From contig CAJFCV020000005.1 in assembly GCA_904066235.2 (NCBI GenBank), forward strand, positions 5,885,501 through 5,949,500: a stretch of 64,000 nt of DNA, in the 5' to 3' direction. Shown here one piece after another: positions 35,001 through 46,910 of this stretch. The position numbers and the translations under genes are program-made. Under the pieces are notes generated by a model. That model searched no databases. It saw nothing but the letters and a program-made list of their open reading frames with translations, and was not told where the DNA came from. Within the stretch, counting starts at the first letter, position 1, and every line of letters begins with the position of its first letter. The DNA comes from Bursaphelenchus xylophilus (Eukaryota > Nematoda > Chromadorea > Rhabditida > Aphelenchoididae).

Positions 35001-36828
35001 TCCCCCTGCTGCTCCATACAATTCGATATAATACTCGCCATCCTTCTTAATGATCCAGGAATCTCTGATGGAATCGTTGATTTTTTTGAGGGAATCTAGT
35101 CGCAATGAATCGGGCAGATATTTGGTGTCCCAACTGCTTTCTAAATTTTCAATAAATCGTCTACTAATACAAGCATACCTTCTGAGAAACACATGGGAGT
35201 CATTGTAAAGTCATCAATGGCTACACTCAACGGTTGCTTGTAGAGTTTGGCAAATGCCAATTTAAGGCGATATTTGACGGATTGGTGTGGGATCACGGCA
35301 GTGGCCTTTTGCCAAGTGCATGGAGATGCACCTGTAGTCTTGGGTGGTGTCCAGAGAACCTCCTTCTTATCTCCCCGTTCCAACATTAACTGGAAAGTCG
35401 ACGCACCCGTGTGGCAAAAGAAGAATCGGACCTGAAATTATATGATGAGAATGATCAGGTAATATTTTTTTATTACAAAAAAAAAATTTTACCATGCACG
35501 CTCTGTATTCAGAAGCTCCAATTTCATTTGTTTTCGGGGATGTCGGCTGGAAAACAGGTGATATCGCTGAGATATAAAACACTTCACCCGTGTTCTGGCG
35601 TTCGAATTCAGCGCCAAATGTAGAGAAAAACAGGAAGTGCCCTATAATGGGATTAGTTAGACACCATGACCATTGCCATACCTGTTTTTCTATGCGTCCC
35701 ATGATGAAAATAACCATCAGGAGGGAGTCCATGAGGGTTAACTTTCTTCGTATCATCCAACGAGATCCTTTTCAGATACCTCGAATTGTTCTGGCCCTTC
35801 TGAAATTTCCATTCCGGGCATCCAGACTCCGAGTCCATCTCGAAATCACATCTCGCTCCAGGAGGTACCTGATCACATTTATTGATCAAATCATCTTCAT
35901 CTTCATCGGCCTCACATTCGGGGATCATATCACAGACATCAGCATAATCGATGCATTTAGATTGATCCCCCTTTGAGCACAAATACTTCTTAGATTGCTT
36001 GGATGAACAGGAATCTGGAGTCCAAACTTCTTCGTCACAATTCTCCAGATGGATGTCATCGACTCTGCATTCCACATTCTGGATGTTCGGATCCTTTTGT
36101 TGTTTTGCACTATGGCATTCAATCCGGATTCTGGTGGGATACAAGATTTGACCGATTGCCACTCGGCTTTGAATCCATCTAAAATACGTTTTTTACATTA
36201 GAATACAACAATAATACAGCCATCAAAGCGCGCTTTACCTTTCCTGCCCTTCTCTGGTCGGTCGATAACTCGCTCTGAATGTTGGTCGAATCCAATCTTC
36301 CTTGTCTTCATCATTATCATCGAATTCCAACATTGGTTTGTGATCCAGATGCTGAGTTGTGACCAGTAATTCTGATCCAGGAAGTCCATGAACTTGGTGT
36401 TTGAAGATTAGTTCACACTAAAAGAGTTCAAGCAGAAAATATAAGTCTTACTGTAGATACAGTATGTTGAAAATAGGAACTGATGACCATCGGAATAAAC
36501 TTTTTTGGTTCCGAACTTGAGAAATAAGCATAATGATCTGAAACATGATGATTTATGAGGCAATTTAAAAAAAACAACAGATGATCTGCTTGAACCTTAC
36601 TCGAATTGTTGAATCCACTTCCCACAACAACTCTGAAGTTCTCATTCTTGTTGAATTTCCCGGGGGTTCCCTCATTATCTACATCTTTGGAGTTGGTAAA
36701 CTTCCACAATTCACAAGTCTGCCCATTTTCAAAGTTGCAAATCTCGGCTGCAAGCACAAATACACGTTTTAAAGACTTCAAAACCAACCTGATATTAGCC
36801 CAATAAGGAGGAAGTAACCCCAAACCAT
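26020..36828 (-). CDS. scd-2: Receptor tyrosine kinase, ALK/SCD-2 ortholog
   Basis: The start at 36828 gives a signal peptide ([13 protein letters not shown]). Extracellular parts in order: MAM domain 1 ([16 protein letters not shown]), an LDL-receptor class A module near 35.9-36.0 kb ([20 protein letters not shown]), MAM domain 2 ([20 protein letters not shown]), the ALK-type glycine-rich region ([29 protein letters not shown]) and an EGF-like Cys cluster ([18 protein letters not shown]). A membrane helix follows ([17 protein letters not shown]), then an NPIY motif and the kinase: [55 protein letters not shown] and a Ser/Pro-rich tail ending SPMV at 26020. MAM-LDLa-MAM-Gly-rich-kinase is unique to ALK/LTK. 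C. elegans SCD-2 acts at neuromuscular synapses and in dauer signalling. The intron between the glycine-rich halves is ~5.9 kb because it carries a fold-back complex. Confidence 0.95.
29264..29365. repeat. Short tandem array, CGGGTCAACGACA-type units (left end)
   Basis: About six units of 16-17 bp, consensus like CTCGGGTCAACGACAA, with variation at the third and last positions. The mirror array at the right end is 34146-34231. Confidence 0.85.
29728..32052. repeat. Palindrome 1 of the fold-back complex
   Basis: The left arm (29728-30975) and right arm (30985-32052) are inverted copies with scattered substitutions, meeting at GGATTACGGT...ACCGTAATCC near 30950-31010. The left arm has three tandem ~161-bp units marked by GGCCGCGGCATTCTTTGGAG (near 30493, 30654 and 30815); the right arm has two, near 31111 and 31272. 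Unit number thus differs between the arms. Confidence 0.85.
32066..33877. repeat. Palindrome 2 of the fold-back complex (near-identical arms)
   Basis: Arms 32066-32712 and 33231-33877 are inverted and nearly identical, with translated frames of 77 and 75 codons exactly duplicated. A ~520-bp spacer separates them. The near-identity suggests recent origin or arm homogenisation. Short open frames (for example [19 protein letters not shown]) have no recognised relative, and a possible 43-nt intron with GT..AG ends interrupts one of them. Confidence 0.85.
33900..34140 (+). repeat. ~62-bp tandem repeat around CCCGAAGCGAAAACATTT
   Basis: Four units each contain a CCCGAAGCGAAAACATTT-like core followed by an AT-rich part. 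Because the unit length keeps frame through part of the array, they translate as a repetitive [10 protein letters not shown] motif, which is unlikely to be a real protein. Related units occur at 29385-29700. Confidence 0.75.
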
Positions 36829-36858
36829 AATAATATAAGTATTCTAATTATAAAACAA

Positions 36859-37200
36859 TTAATCCATGGCCAAGAGAATGGGGAAGGGAAAATTAGAAGT
36901 CTGTAAGAGTTTAATTCCAAGTTGGCACTCTTTGGATGAGAAGAAAGAAAGCAGTTTTGGACCCAAAACCTCGCGATCAGTGCCCGGAACAGCTGTTAAA
37001 GAGACCAGTCCGAGAGGTTTCCAGTAAGTGTTGGTCGCGAGAGAACAGGTAAATTGGATCGGGACTTTCGTTTCCAGAGCATCCGCTTTCCAAAATGCCT
37101 TCAGGGACACGTGCGATGGCCAGAAGTGTCGTGCCAAGGGAAAACATTTGTCAAATCTTATGTCGGACATGAACAAGGTCGGATCGGGATAAATATACCT
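36859..37200 (-). CDS. Unassigned open reading frame upstream of scd-2
   Basis: A minus-strand frame of about 110 codons starts after a CAG acceptor-like site near 37200 (YIYPDPTLFMSDIRFDKCFP) and stops at 36859 (ILLAMD-stop). It has no low-complexity bias and reads like a globular coding exon, yet I cannot match it to a family. It lies only 31 nt upstream of the scd-2 start and ~210 nt downstream of the RRBP1-like gene on the same strand. It might be the last exon of a small gene or chance. Confidence 0.25.
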   Translation of the reverse strand, partial: RYIYPDPTLFMSDIRFDKCFPLARHFWPSHVSLKAFWKADALETKVPIQFTCSLATNTYWKPLGLVSLTAVPGTDREVLGPKLLSFFSSKECQLGIKLLQTSNFPFPILLAMD

Positions 37201-37413
37201 GATCGGAGAGACGCTTAATCAAAGCCTTCTTAAGTCATAGTCCAGAAGCCAAGTCGTTAAATCAGTAAAACGAGGTTAACCTGCTGGGAAAAGTGGGCAT
37301 ATTACAGAGGAACTCTTAACTTAATTATCTAATATTGCACTTTATTATCCATTTAACGAACGTAAAAATCAATTGCTTTGCTATTCTATCAAAATTTATG
37401 GCTGACTCGAATG

Positions 37414-40400
37414 TTACATGACAGCCTTCATCCCTTCCAATTTATCACCCATTATTCCACCGAATTGGATGTGAAAGATTGATTTAATTAGAAAAATAAA
37501 TATTATGAACCCGAGAAGTGAAAGCAAGATCAACAACATACCCTAAAGAAATAAACCAAATATGTCAATCTTAAACATAAACATAAATAGTAAACTTGTT
37601 TGATATGTCTCTTTTCTTTACCCTACGACTTCCCATTCTTCGGAACACTGGGAGGGGATCGAACCGCGACGCTGACTTAGATGATGAAAGTGGTGGGCAT
37701 GGTCGGAGAGCTAAAATTACTAAATTGGAAATATAAAAATGACTCAATGCTTACTTTCCTGTGAATTTCGTTCAACTGGGATTCGTATTTTTGCTGGAGA
37801 TCGTCGGCCAATTTTGCAGCATGATCCAATTGTTCATACTAAAAAAAGATTAACACTACAATCAGTACATAAACTTTCAATAACCTACAGCAACGTTGAT
37901 GGCCATTTTGTATTGCTCCGCCTCCCCATTAAGCCTGTCAATTTGCTGCAAAAGATCTTCAGCCATTTTGTCATTTTTGGTTCCATTTTGAGTTGATTTG
38001 TGCTCGGTGTGCACCTTGCCATCATTTAGGGCTTTCTTAAACCATTCCTGGATTGATGCAGCAGTAAAAGATGCAGGGGGGTTCAATCCAACAGATTTGG
38101 CGACTGATGAAATCACAGCTTCAACCTCACTGTCACTCCTTTTCTGAAATGTTATTTATAAAAAATAAGAAACGCAAAACAAAAAATAGTAAAATGTTAA
38201 AGCGCACCTCAACCTTGACTGGACCCTGTGAAGAGAGTACTTTCCTCACGTTTTCTTCTGATTCTTTGACCAATTCGTGCAGTTTGTAATTCCGCTCTCT
38301 CAACTCCTACATAAACCATGTTAGTATGTTAAGGGAAAAAAAGTATATAATACGATCTTACTTACTTGGCTTCGTTGTTTCTGATACTCCAATTCTTCTT
38401 CAAGTTTTCTCAGTTTCTCCGAAGAGCCTGAAGAACCGTTGACTTGGGAAATTTGAGATTGGAGGCGATCCCTTTCTGACTGGAGATCTTTGTTCACGGT
38501 TTCATACAAAGTCAGATCTTCAGCCATTTTCTTCACCTTCTGATTAAACTCCGCTTTAATGTTTTCGAACTCCTCAATTTTATTTTTGTATTGATCCCTG
38601 TTAGAGTCTTCCGAGTCGATCTGCTTTTTGGCAGCTTCAACTTCCGATTCAAGTTGAGCTAATCGTTTCTGGAGGCCAATCACATTTTCTTCCATTTTGC
38701 TTTTCTCAATTCTAAAACGTAAAATACAATAAAAACACTAATAAAACATACAGTATTCTTTTCTCGTTCTCTCTCACAATTTCCAATTCCTCTTTCAATG
38801 TCTTGGCCAGACTCTCCGCATCCCGGATCTTCGTGAACTGTTCTTCTAACGCCTTGTAATTCTTTTGCCATTTGCTTAGATCATTCCTCAAGTGATCAAG
38901 CTCAGTTCCGGATTTATCTCTGACTTCATTCAATTGAGCCAATAGCAAAGATCGTTCATTGCTTAACTGGTTGACGGACTCATTTCTGCGCTCAATCTCT
39001 GCTTGAAGACTTCCAATATCACGTTGAAGATTGCCGATGGTTTCGCGTTGAATATTCTCCTTCTTCTAAAATTAGCTCAATTTAAACCTACAATAATATA
39101 CTGTATACTTACCGCGAATTCATCGAGCTTGGCAGAGAGTCGATCAATATCAGCTGACTTTTGAGGTGTTTCGGTAACCTTCTTTAGCTCGGCTTCCACT
39201 TGTTTTAAATTGGATTCACTGATGTAGATCTTGTTATTCGCTGATGCAAGTGCCTGTGACAAAAGATCAACATTGTTCTTCAACTTTTCATTTTCTTTTT
39301 CCAATCTTTCAGCAGTCGCCAATTTAGCTGAGGCCTCAACCATTTGTTTTTGCAGAAGATTAACCTTCTCCACCAGCTAAAAAAAATAAAAAATATCATA
39401 GAAGCGTACCTGACGATGTTCATTGATTTTGGGCTTCATCGAAGTTTCCAAAACTTGATGTTTTTCTTTCGCCTCAGCTAAAGCCTGCTCCAGACTCTTT
39501 ATTTTGGCCATATCGGTTTGGGAGGATTCCAGAAGGTCGTGAAGACGGTCGATTTCTCTCTCCTTCTCATTCACCTCCTTCTTCAGTCTCAGTTCTTCCT
39601 TTTGCTTCTTCTCTCCACTCTGAGCCTGCTCATTGAGACGACGGACAAAGTCCAAAACTTCAGACTCCAACTCGGCTTCCGAAAGGCGATTCAGAAGACG
39701 ATCAAAGTTCAATGGGCTAGATTTCTTCGGTTTTGGCTTCGGAGGGGTCGACTTTTGAGCGGAAACGGTCTTCAATTGTATAACTTCTTCAACCTCAACT
39801 GGGATCTCGCCTTCAAGCTCCTTCTTATGCTCAGATTTCTTGTTGGCCTTCTTTTTGCTACTTGTGGATTCTAAACTTGGATATGAAAATCATATTAAAA
39901 ATTCGTTGCAATTAGATTGTTGAGTCGTCAACTGGACGCGCCGGCCACTTTGTCAAACAGCCGTCATTTTCGACATGTCATGTTTTTCTATCACTTTAAA
40001 TATCAAATTGAACTTTTTTGGGAATTTTTTTGTATATTTTTACTAAAAAACCGTAGTAATTAAAACATTTTTTAGGAACCAAACAGAGTTTAGCGGTATT
40101 CATTATATTAAACTCGCGTTTGAAAGATTCGTATGTAAGAATTTTCAACTTATTGTTAGCCAAAATGACAAAAATGGCGCTACTTTTGAAAAAAGCCGTC
40201 TACTTAAAAAAAAAACCCTACTAAAAATCCTACCCGTTGACTCAACGTCCTTTGATTTAGCTTCGGAATTCTGTTTCACTTTTTCATCTTTGCCTTCTGG
40301 TTTGGCCCTGTTATCCTCGGCTTTCTTTTCATCTCCAGTGGTCTCTTTCTTCTAAACAAACTAACAACTTCAGATTATTGACTTACTTCTTTATTTTTCT

Positions 40401-40632
40401 TTCCTTTCGGCTTCGGCTTTTGTTTGGAGCTATCGTCACTTAAAAGTTTGATGGCATTCTTTCCATAGGCCTAAAACAATAAACGGTCAATTAATCTAAA
40501 AAAGGAACAACTAAAACATAAAGATCTTACCTCCTCAAAAGATTTCTCTTTGGGTGCCATCTTGATAATAAAGAAACAAACGGCAGAGAAAATTAGGGCC
40601 ACTGAGATCAGCCCAATGGAGACTGGATCCAT
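37414..40632 (-). CDS. ER-anchored coiled-coil protein, RRBP1/kinectin-like
   Basis: The start at 40632 gives MDPVSIGLISVALIFSAVCF, an N-terminal membrane helix, then FIIKMAPKEKSFEE and a Lys-rich segment (KQKPKPKGKKNKE). The remainder is a long coiled coil with Glu/Lys/Leu heptads: LRLKKEVNEKEREIDRLHDL, LTLYETVNKDLQSERDRLQS. This layout (short lumenal end, membrane helix, basic segment, long cytosolic coiled coil) is that of RRBP1/p180 and kinectin, which tether ribosomes or microtubule motors to the ER. One reading stops at 37618 after EEWEVVG. An alternative, using a GTAGGG donor in phase, adds a 42-residue exon (37414-37542) with a second hydrophobic helix (MLLILLSLLGFIIFIFLI). Exact family is inferred from architecture, since coiled coils align poorly. 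Confidence 0.65.
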
Positions 40633-41459
40633 GACTTGGACTAATTACTCGACTACCTAATCGTTACAAATATGCAGGAACCCTGAAAGAATGATCGTGA
40701 AACTCTCGAAAAAAAGTAGGCGGACGATCGAATCGGGGTCAGGCAGTAGCGGGAGAGACGGTGCGACCGGCGTGAAAGAATTCGAAACGTGAGATTTGCG
40801 GCTGTCTCGTACAGTCAAGAACGCTCTAATTGATTCGGAAAAGAACGCCGCGAATAACGGAAAGTATATTCGAAAGGGCTCCATGGAATGAAAAATTTGT
40901 GGGCAGTACAAATAGCTTTGAAGGGAAAGGGTGGATTAACATGCCTATCGCAAAAAAATACAGAAGCCAAAAAAACTGTACAAAAAATATAGTTCTTGTA
41001 AAAAACTGTAAACATTTAATTATAAAAAAAGCAGAATCACTGTCCATTAAATTATTTTTAAGTAATAATTACACAACAAAAATATTGTACCGACAGTGTA
41101 AAAGCTGTCTGTCATCGTGCCGCAAATGATTGACATTATCCGCAAGCTCTAGCTGCGCCCTGAATTACGAGAAAAAATTTCCAAAAAGGAAGTTGGGTCC
41201 CGCAACGAAAAAGTGATTCTTGTATCTCTGGCGCCGTAGGAAAACGGAATTTACATTTTTTCGATATATCGATGGGGTTTTTCTTACTTTATGATTTTTG
41301 CTCCTGTGTTTATTCCAAATCCCAGGTTAACAGCTGCAAGTTTTGTTAATTTCTGTCCTCGTGGGTGTCATTTATTGTTGCCGCGTTTATACTGGACAGA
41401 TTAGGTTTTTTTATATAATCTATAAATTGTTTTGCAGGGATTAAAAACATCTCGAAAAC
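40633..41459. other. Divergent promoter region between RRBP1-like gene and rps-14
   Basis: This gap separates the oppositely oriented starts. A TTTTGCAG acceptor just upstream of the rps-14 ATG (near 41437) suggests a 5' UTR intron or a trans-splice site. Short open frames on both strands are low in complexity. No other element was seen. Confidence 0.45.
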
Positions 41460-42042
<583 letters not shown>

Positions 42043-42072
42043 TCCATATTCGAACGATCCTTGTTATTCGAT

Positions 42073-42078
42073 ATTAAA
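42073..42078 (+). terminator. Polyadenylation signal ATTAAA
   Basis: ATTAAA about 30 nt after the rps-14 stop codon; the next gene on the strand starts only ~115 nt further on. Confidence 0.4.
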
Positions 42079-42191
42079 TTGTTTTCATTTATTTTTGGTC
42101 CAATGAAAGTCGTTGTTTGAGATCGATGGAATATTTCGAGTAAACGTTGTGAGGTTTAATGTATGTATTCATAGAGATTGTAAGTAAGGAG

Positions 42192-42694
42192 ATGATCAGA
42201 TTTATTTTGATCCAAAATCGGGCTGGGAAAACTCGCTTGGCAAAATGGTTTATGCATTTCGATGATGATGAGAAGCAGAAGCTAATCGAGGATGTGCATG
42301 CCATTGTAACCATCCGTGACGCTAAACATACGAACTTTGTAGAGGTAGGAGTACAAGAGCACCCGGTTTAGTTTCGAGTTTAGTTCCGGAGTTTTAAAAT
42401 CGTCTACCGTCGCTATGCTGGTTTATATTTCTGCATTTGCGTGGACATTGGAGATAACAATTTGTACTACCTTGAAGCCATTCACAACTTTGTCGAGGTT
42501 CTGAATGAATACTTCCACAATGTGTGTGAACTAGATTTGGTCTTCAATTTTTATAAGGTAACGCGCTCTCGCTCCTTTTAATACTTTTTTAGGTGTATAC
42601 AGTTGTGGATGAGATGTTCTTAGCCGGAGAAGTGCGCGAAACGTCACAGGCCAAAGTCTTGAAACAACTGCTAGTCCTGACCTCACTTGAATGA
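42192..42694 (+). CDS. aps-2: AP-2 adaptor complex sigma subunit
   Basis: Three exons from ATG 42192 encode about 142 residues: [51 protein letters not shown], then after a ~39-nt intron [40 protein letters not shown] and [18 protein letters not shown], and after another intron [20 protein letters not shown] ending LTSLE-stop. This matches the sigma-2 small chain, which with alpha, beta2 and mu2 forms the clathrin adaptor at the plasma membrane and helps bind dileucine sorting signals. The first donor is GTAGGA. Only ~150 nt separates it from rps-14 on the same strand, the spacing of nematode operons; this is inference. Confidence 0.97.
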
Positions 42695-42902
42695 CATTCC
42701 TATCACTTTGCATTATATTATACGTCGGCAATACTTTTGTACTTTGGCATAATTTAATAGCTAGTCTTTGTATTTGGTTTCGGATTTTAAGCTCAAATCT
42801 CAGCCTAACCCGTCTTGTATTTATATATTGTAAAAAATACCGTGATGATAAAGGATCAACACCCTCCCCAACTTGTTTGAATTGAGAATGCGAGGATAAA
42901 AG

Positions 42903-44160
42903 ATGCGGTTGGATGATTTACAGTCCTTTTTTCGAGATGAAGAGGAGCATGGTGATGATGCATTCAGCGCTTTACGAGCTCCCGGGAATCGGATTTGGGG
43001 GTTTTGTAGTCAATTTGAGTAGAAAAGGTGTTGACCAATTGAAGGGGTTTAGTCGGAGCCAGAAGCCCTTCCTTCAGTCAGTCAGTCACTTGTCATCTCT
43101 CGATCCGGGACCTCGAGGGCCACTTCAAGTTGTTTTTGAGGCCGATCGGGTTACCTCGGTAAATTCACGTGGCGTTTTTATTGTGTTCGTTTTTACTGCG
43201 GCGCCTCTTTTAAGTGAGAGACGGGAAAATTCTGCGCATTTGGGTAGACGGCCAACAAGTTGGAACAGGCCGTCAGTCCGGTGGAGCTTCAGCTACGTCG
43301 CGAATACACAACGTCCCCGTCAGGCAGCTGGGGGAACCCAGCCTGCCCCCTTATCAATACTCCGGAAGGATTAACAACCAGGATTCGTTGACCGATTCTT
43401 CTGATACCATGGCCCAAAGAATGTACAGTAACATTTCTATGGGCTTAAGACTTTTTATTCTGGTATGTCTGCAATCCCCGTGATGATCTTGTTTAGTTAT
43501 TATGCATCATTGCCATGATCTTAATTATGGTAGCCCCAGGCGTTTGTTTTTGGAGGACGATCAATGGCCAACAGACGAGTCGTGAGATATGCCCTCCTTC
43601 CAATGCACTGTTCCCAATGAATATTGACCGATGGAATACTGCGTTACATTTCCAGATGAGAGGTCAAAAGTAGGTCTGCGTAAAGTCGATGACCAAAATA
43701 TTTGTAGTGTTTGGGGTCAACTAGCCATTATAATCTTGTCCATATTGATCGCTATTCCCCCGCTGATATTCAGTTGTGTATATTACACGTCTGGTCATTC
43801 AAACATTACATGGGTGAGTCCGCGTTGTAGTTGTGATCCTTTCTATTCTCTGGTTTTCAGCAAAGTATGGCCTCTTTAATCGCGCTTATTGCCTTCCTTA
43901 TCTTCGGTGCGGTCGAGACTTGGTATGCGACGGGCTTTGATCACATGCCCGCATTCATCCGGCAGATTGGAGGGGGAACTTTCAGTGGCTGTGCTGGGAT
44001 TCCTGGCTGTGAAACTGGCTTTGTTGTAAAAGGATGGGCAGCTGCAGCTGTAAGATGATCACTCACAAAATAAAGACTCTACTTTCAGGCTTTTTACTTT
44101 TTCTGCTCCCTTTTCTACCTGGGGGATCTGTGCATGGTCTATCTTCGGAGAGAAAAGTAG
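42903..44160 (+). CDS. Four-pass membrane protein, unknown family
   Basis: The proposed start at 42903 reads MRLDDLQSFFRDEEEHGDDA. A second exon from ~43213 gives RDGKILRIWVDGQQVGTGRQ and a Ser/Tyr-rich cytosolic part. Four hydrophobic helices follow: RLFILLLCIIAMILIMVAPG, LAIIILSILIAIPPLIFSCV, MASLIALIAFLIFGAVETWY and AAAAFYFFCSLFYLGDLCMV, ending YLRREK at 44160. The loop between helices 3 and 4 has paired Cys (GTFSGCAGIPGCETG). N-in/C-in topology with four passes and a short basic tail recalls MARVEL or claudin-like proteins, but no signature is firm. The junction of exons 1 and 2 is uncertain (several donors possible). Confidence 0.6.
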
Positions 44161-44534
44161 CGATTAAATTATTTGGCCTCTCTTACTGTAACTTCTACGC
44201 ATCCATTTTGAGTAACGCTGTTGTTTTGTTCACTTATTTTGCTGTGTGTCACGTTTCTGCGTTCAAACTTTTGACGTCTTTATTTACAAGTTTTGGTTGC
44301 GTAATACCAGAGGCTGGACACGATTTAATGCTTAGATCCGCTCAGCTACAGTAATCCGATTGTTGTACTTGCAGCGAGAAGAACCAGCGGCTTCTGATCA
44401 CACCAGGCACTGCCCACCATGCCTCTTTCTGAATTTACATTACTCTTTATTCGCATAAATAATTCTCGTTTCATTTTATTTGGAATGCCATTGTAGACCG
44501 TTCTCGTAACATGTTTTGTTCGTATCTTCTTGTA

Positions 44535-46649
44535 TTATAGATATCGGAATACTTCTCTGAATTCATCGAGAGTCTCTGCATTCCTCGAAGTAGAGTCCAT
44601 AAATTGTTTGAAAGATCTAACCAGTAATGGGAGATCCACATCAAAATCTGTGGATAATACGACCGCGTGTTTTACGTAATCTACGTGAAGATTACGCAAT
44701 TCCAATGTGCAGAATCTGGGGATTCTGATGCCTTTGTAACTCATGGCCAGTCGAAGTCTCTGTTGGATTTTCGGCCAAATGGCCCGAGGAATCATGAAGG
44801 TTACGATTTTACGGACAAGACCAGACATGGTGCCACTTAGACCCGCCTAAATGAACGGAAAAGTTGGTCAAAGGTCATATTTGTTTAGTCATCATGAGTC
44901 AAAAACAACTTACTCTGTGCACTTTGAAGTCGACTCCAGCCAGAAGAATATCGCTGAAGAGGCGACTGTGCCTGAACCTGGGTTTGATCTTTAGCCATTA
45001 CTCGAACTTATAACCTGAACTTACATTCACCCGGATCACTCCATTGGTTGTCAAGATGTTGTGGGTTTCGTTGTTGCGGAAGAAGACGGCGCTGACGTCA
45101 CCTTCGAGCTTCAACAGGATGCCATTGTTATCGATCTGACTATCGGGGACTCTGAAGGATGATCAGTTTGTACTCAAAAGGGCATACCGACTCAGATTCG
45201 CTGTGATAAGCAGTTTGCAGTCGGAGCAGACCAACTTGGCGATGGGGCGGAACACCTTCGGGATATGTCTAATCCCATAGACCACCGACACATGACCCAT
45301 TCCGTGGTCGTAGATCTGATGGAACAAAGTGTTGGACACGTATTCGCTGAGAATTAGACCCACCATCTATATTAAACAGAATATAATTATAAACTTATAT
45401 TGTGGTACTCTAATCTCAAAACATTCTCACCTGGTCTCTCAATACAGTCACCTCGTTGAGTTTGGGCCTTTCGCTGACATTTTTCGGCGGATTTCCATTG
45501 ACCAGGACACCTCCATCAATTCCAACGATCAAATCCTAAACCAATAATCTTTGAAAATATAAACTCACGTTGTCGGAAAAGGTTGGTGGATACCTGAGAC
45601 TGAGGTCTGGCACAAATTTGTGGCCTTTGTGAGCAATGCTGACCGAGGGTTCGTCATCATCTTCATCGTATATATCAGGGATGTAATCCTTATTGTCATC
45701 GATACCACCACACAAATGATCGATTACCGATTTGGACTCCTCCTTGGGTCCGATTTCATTAAGAAGTGTTTCGTCTTTGGGAGTGCGAGTTGACATTAGC
45801 AAATCAATCTTTGAATGCGATAAGACGACGTAGTTAGCACCTACCTTCTCCCGCAGAAATTCCCTGACCAACGGGGGCAATATGCAAATTTTATCTTTTA
45901 TAGCACCATCGATTCCTTCTTGGATTAGATTACCTATGCTGTAGAATTCGCTGGCATCCTTCCCATAATAATTTAGCTTCAAAACTCCTGGATTCACAGA
46001 ACAATGAGATACCTGCAGACCATACGATTACTGTAATTTATGTTACCGCGACATTCGTAATGCTTTCGTTGAGATGTCTTCGAATTGAAACTCTCATATT
46101 TACAGTCATATTATTAGAGAGAGCGACCACTTGAGAAGAATAAGATGCAATCAGGAAGTCGAGTTCGGCATTCCCTCGGATCTCTAACTCGGACATTCGG
46201 ATCGAGATATCGACACCTGAAAATAGACGGTAGTATTTATTTCAATAATAAAAGACAGATGGTCGATTTTCTTCGAGCTCGTCCTTACCATATCCCCTCA
46301 AAAATTTGACAGAAATGTCAGGTCTTAGAATCTTTGTGATAACGGCGTCGTGTATCTTCACACCGCTCTCCGAAATGGTGGGCAACATCATCCGATGGAA
46401 GATGAGAGGGAGCCCGTCCGAAGTCAGATCGGCCAGGTAATCCACTCCCCGCTGACTAATTCGGAAGTAAATTCCCGCACTTTTCTCGGCAGGATCATTG
46501 ATCTCGACCAGGTCATAGCCAGTGTATGATCTGTATTCTACAAGAATTCAAATAATAAATATTACTTTAGACCTCTTACCTGATCTTTCTGGAACACAAA
46601 ATACCCCGGAAATGGAGAAAAATGCCAAAAGGAAACCGAGAGCGCCCAT
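44535..46649 (-). CDS. BPI/LBP family lipid-binding protein
   Basis: The start at 46649 gives a signal peptide (MGALGFLLAFFSISGVFC). The N-terminal barrel follows: GIYFRISQRGVDYLADLTSD, KIHDAVITKILRPDISVKFL, ELEIRGNAELDFLIASYSS. Then come GNLIQEGIDGAIKDKICILP, an acidic insert (DIYDEDDDEPSVSI), the linker GKFVPDLSLRYPP-like stretch, and the C-terminal barrel: GLILSEYVSNTLFHQIYDHG, CSDCKLLITANLS, GDVSAVFFRNNETHNILTTN and the end KQFMDSTSRNAETLDEF-REVFRYL. Order and the ISQRGVDYL start match BPI/LBP/CETP-type proteins (PF01273 and PF02886), secreted binders of lipopolysaccharide or other lipids. Roles in nematodes are little known; immune or lipid transport functions are inference. It is intact. 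Confidence 0.85.
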
Positions 46650-46910
46650 CGCTGCTCCCTCAATTAAAAGTTCTGATTAGTGATTGTCATGTGGAGTGAG
46701 TGAAAAGGGGCTGGGGAAGGCCGAGTCGCGCCTGTCCCCTTCCACAGAGGTCAACGGCCCCGTGCTCTTTGAATATAAAAAACAGCTCCCGTTCATATTA
46801 TCCCTCCCCTTATCAGGGTAATTCGGCCCACTTTTCGGCCGAAACTCGGTTAGCCCCTCAACCCGACCTAGCCGGAAAAAACATGCCATACTCGGGGACT
46901 ACACGGACCT

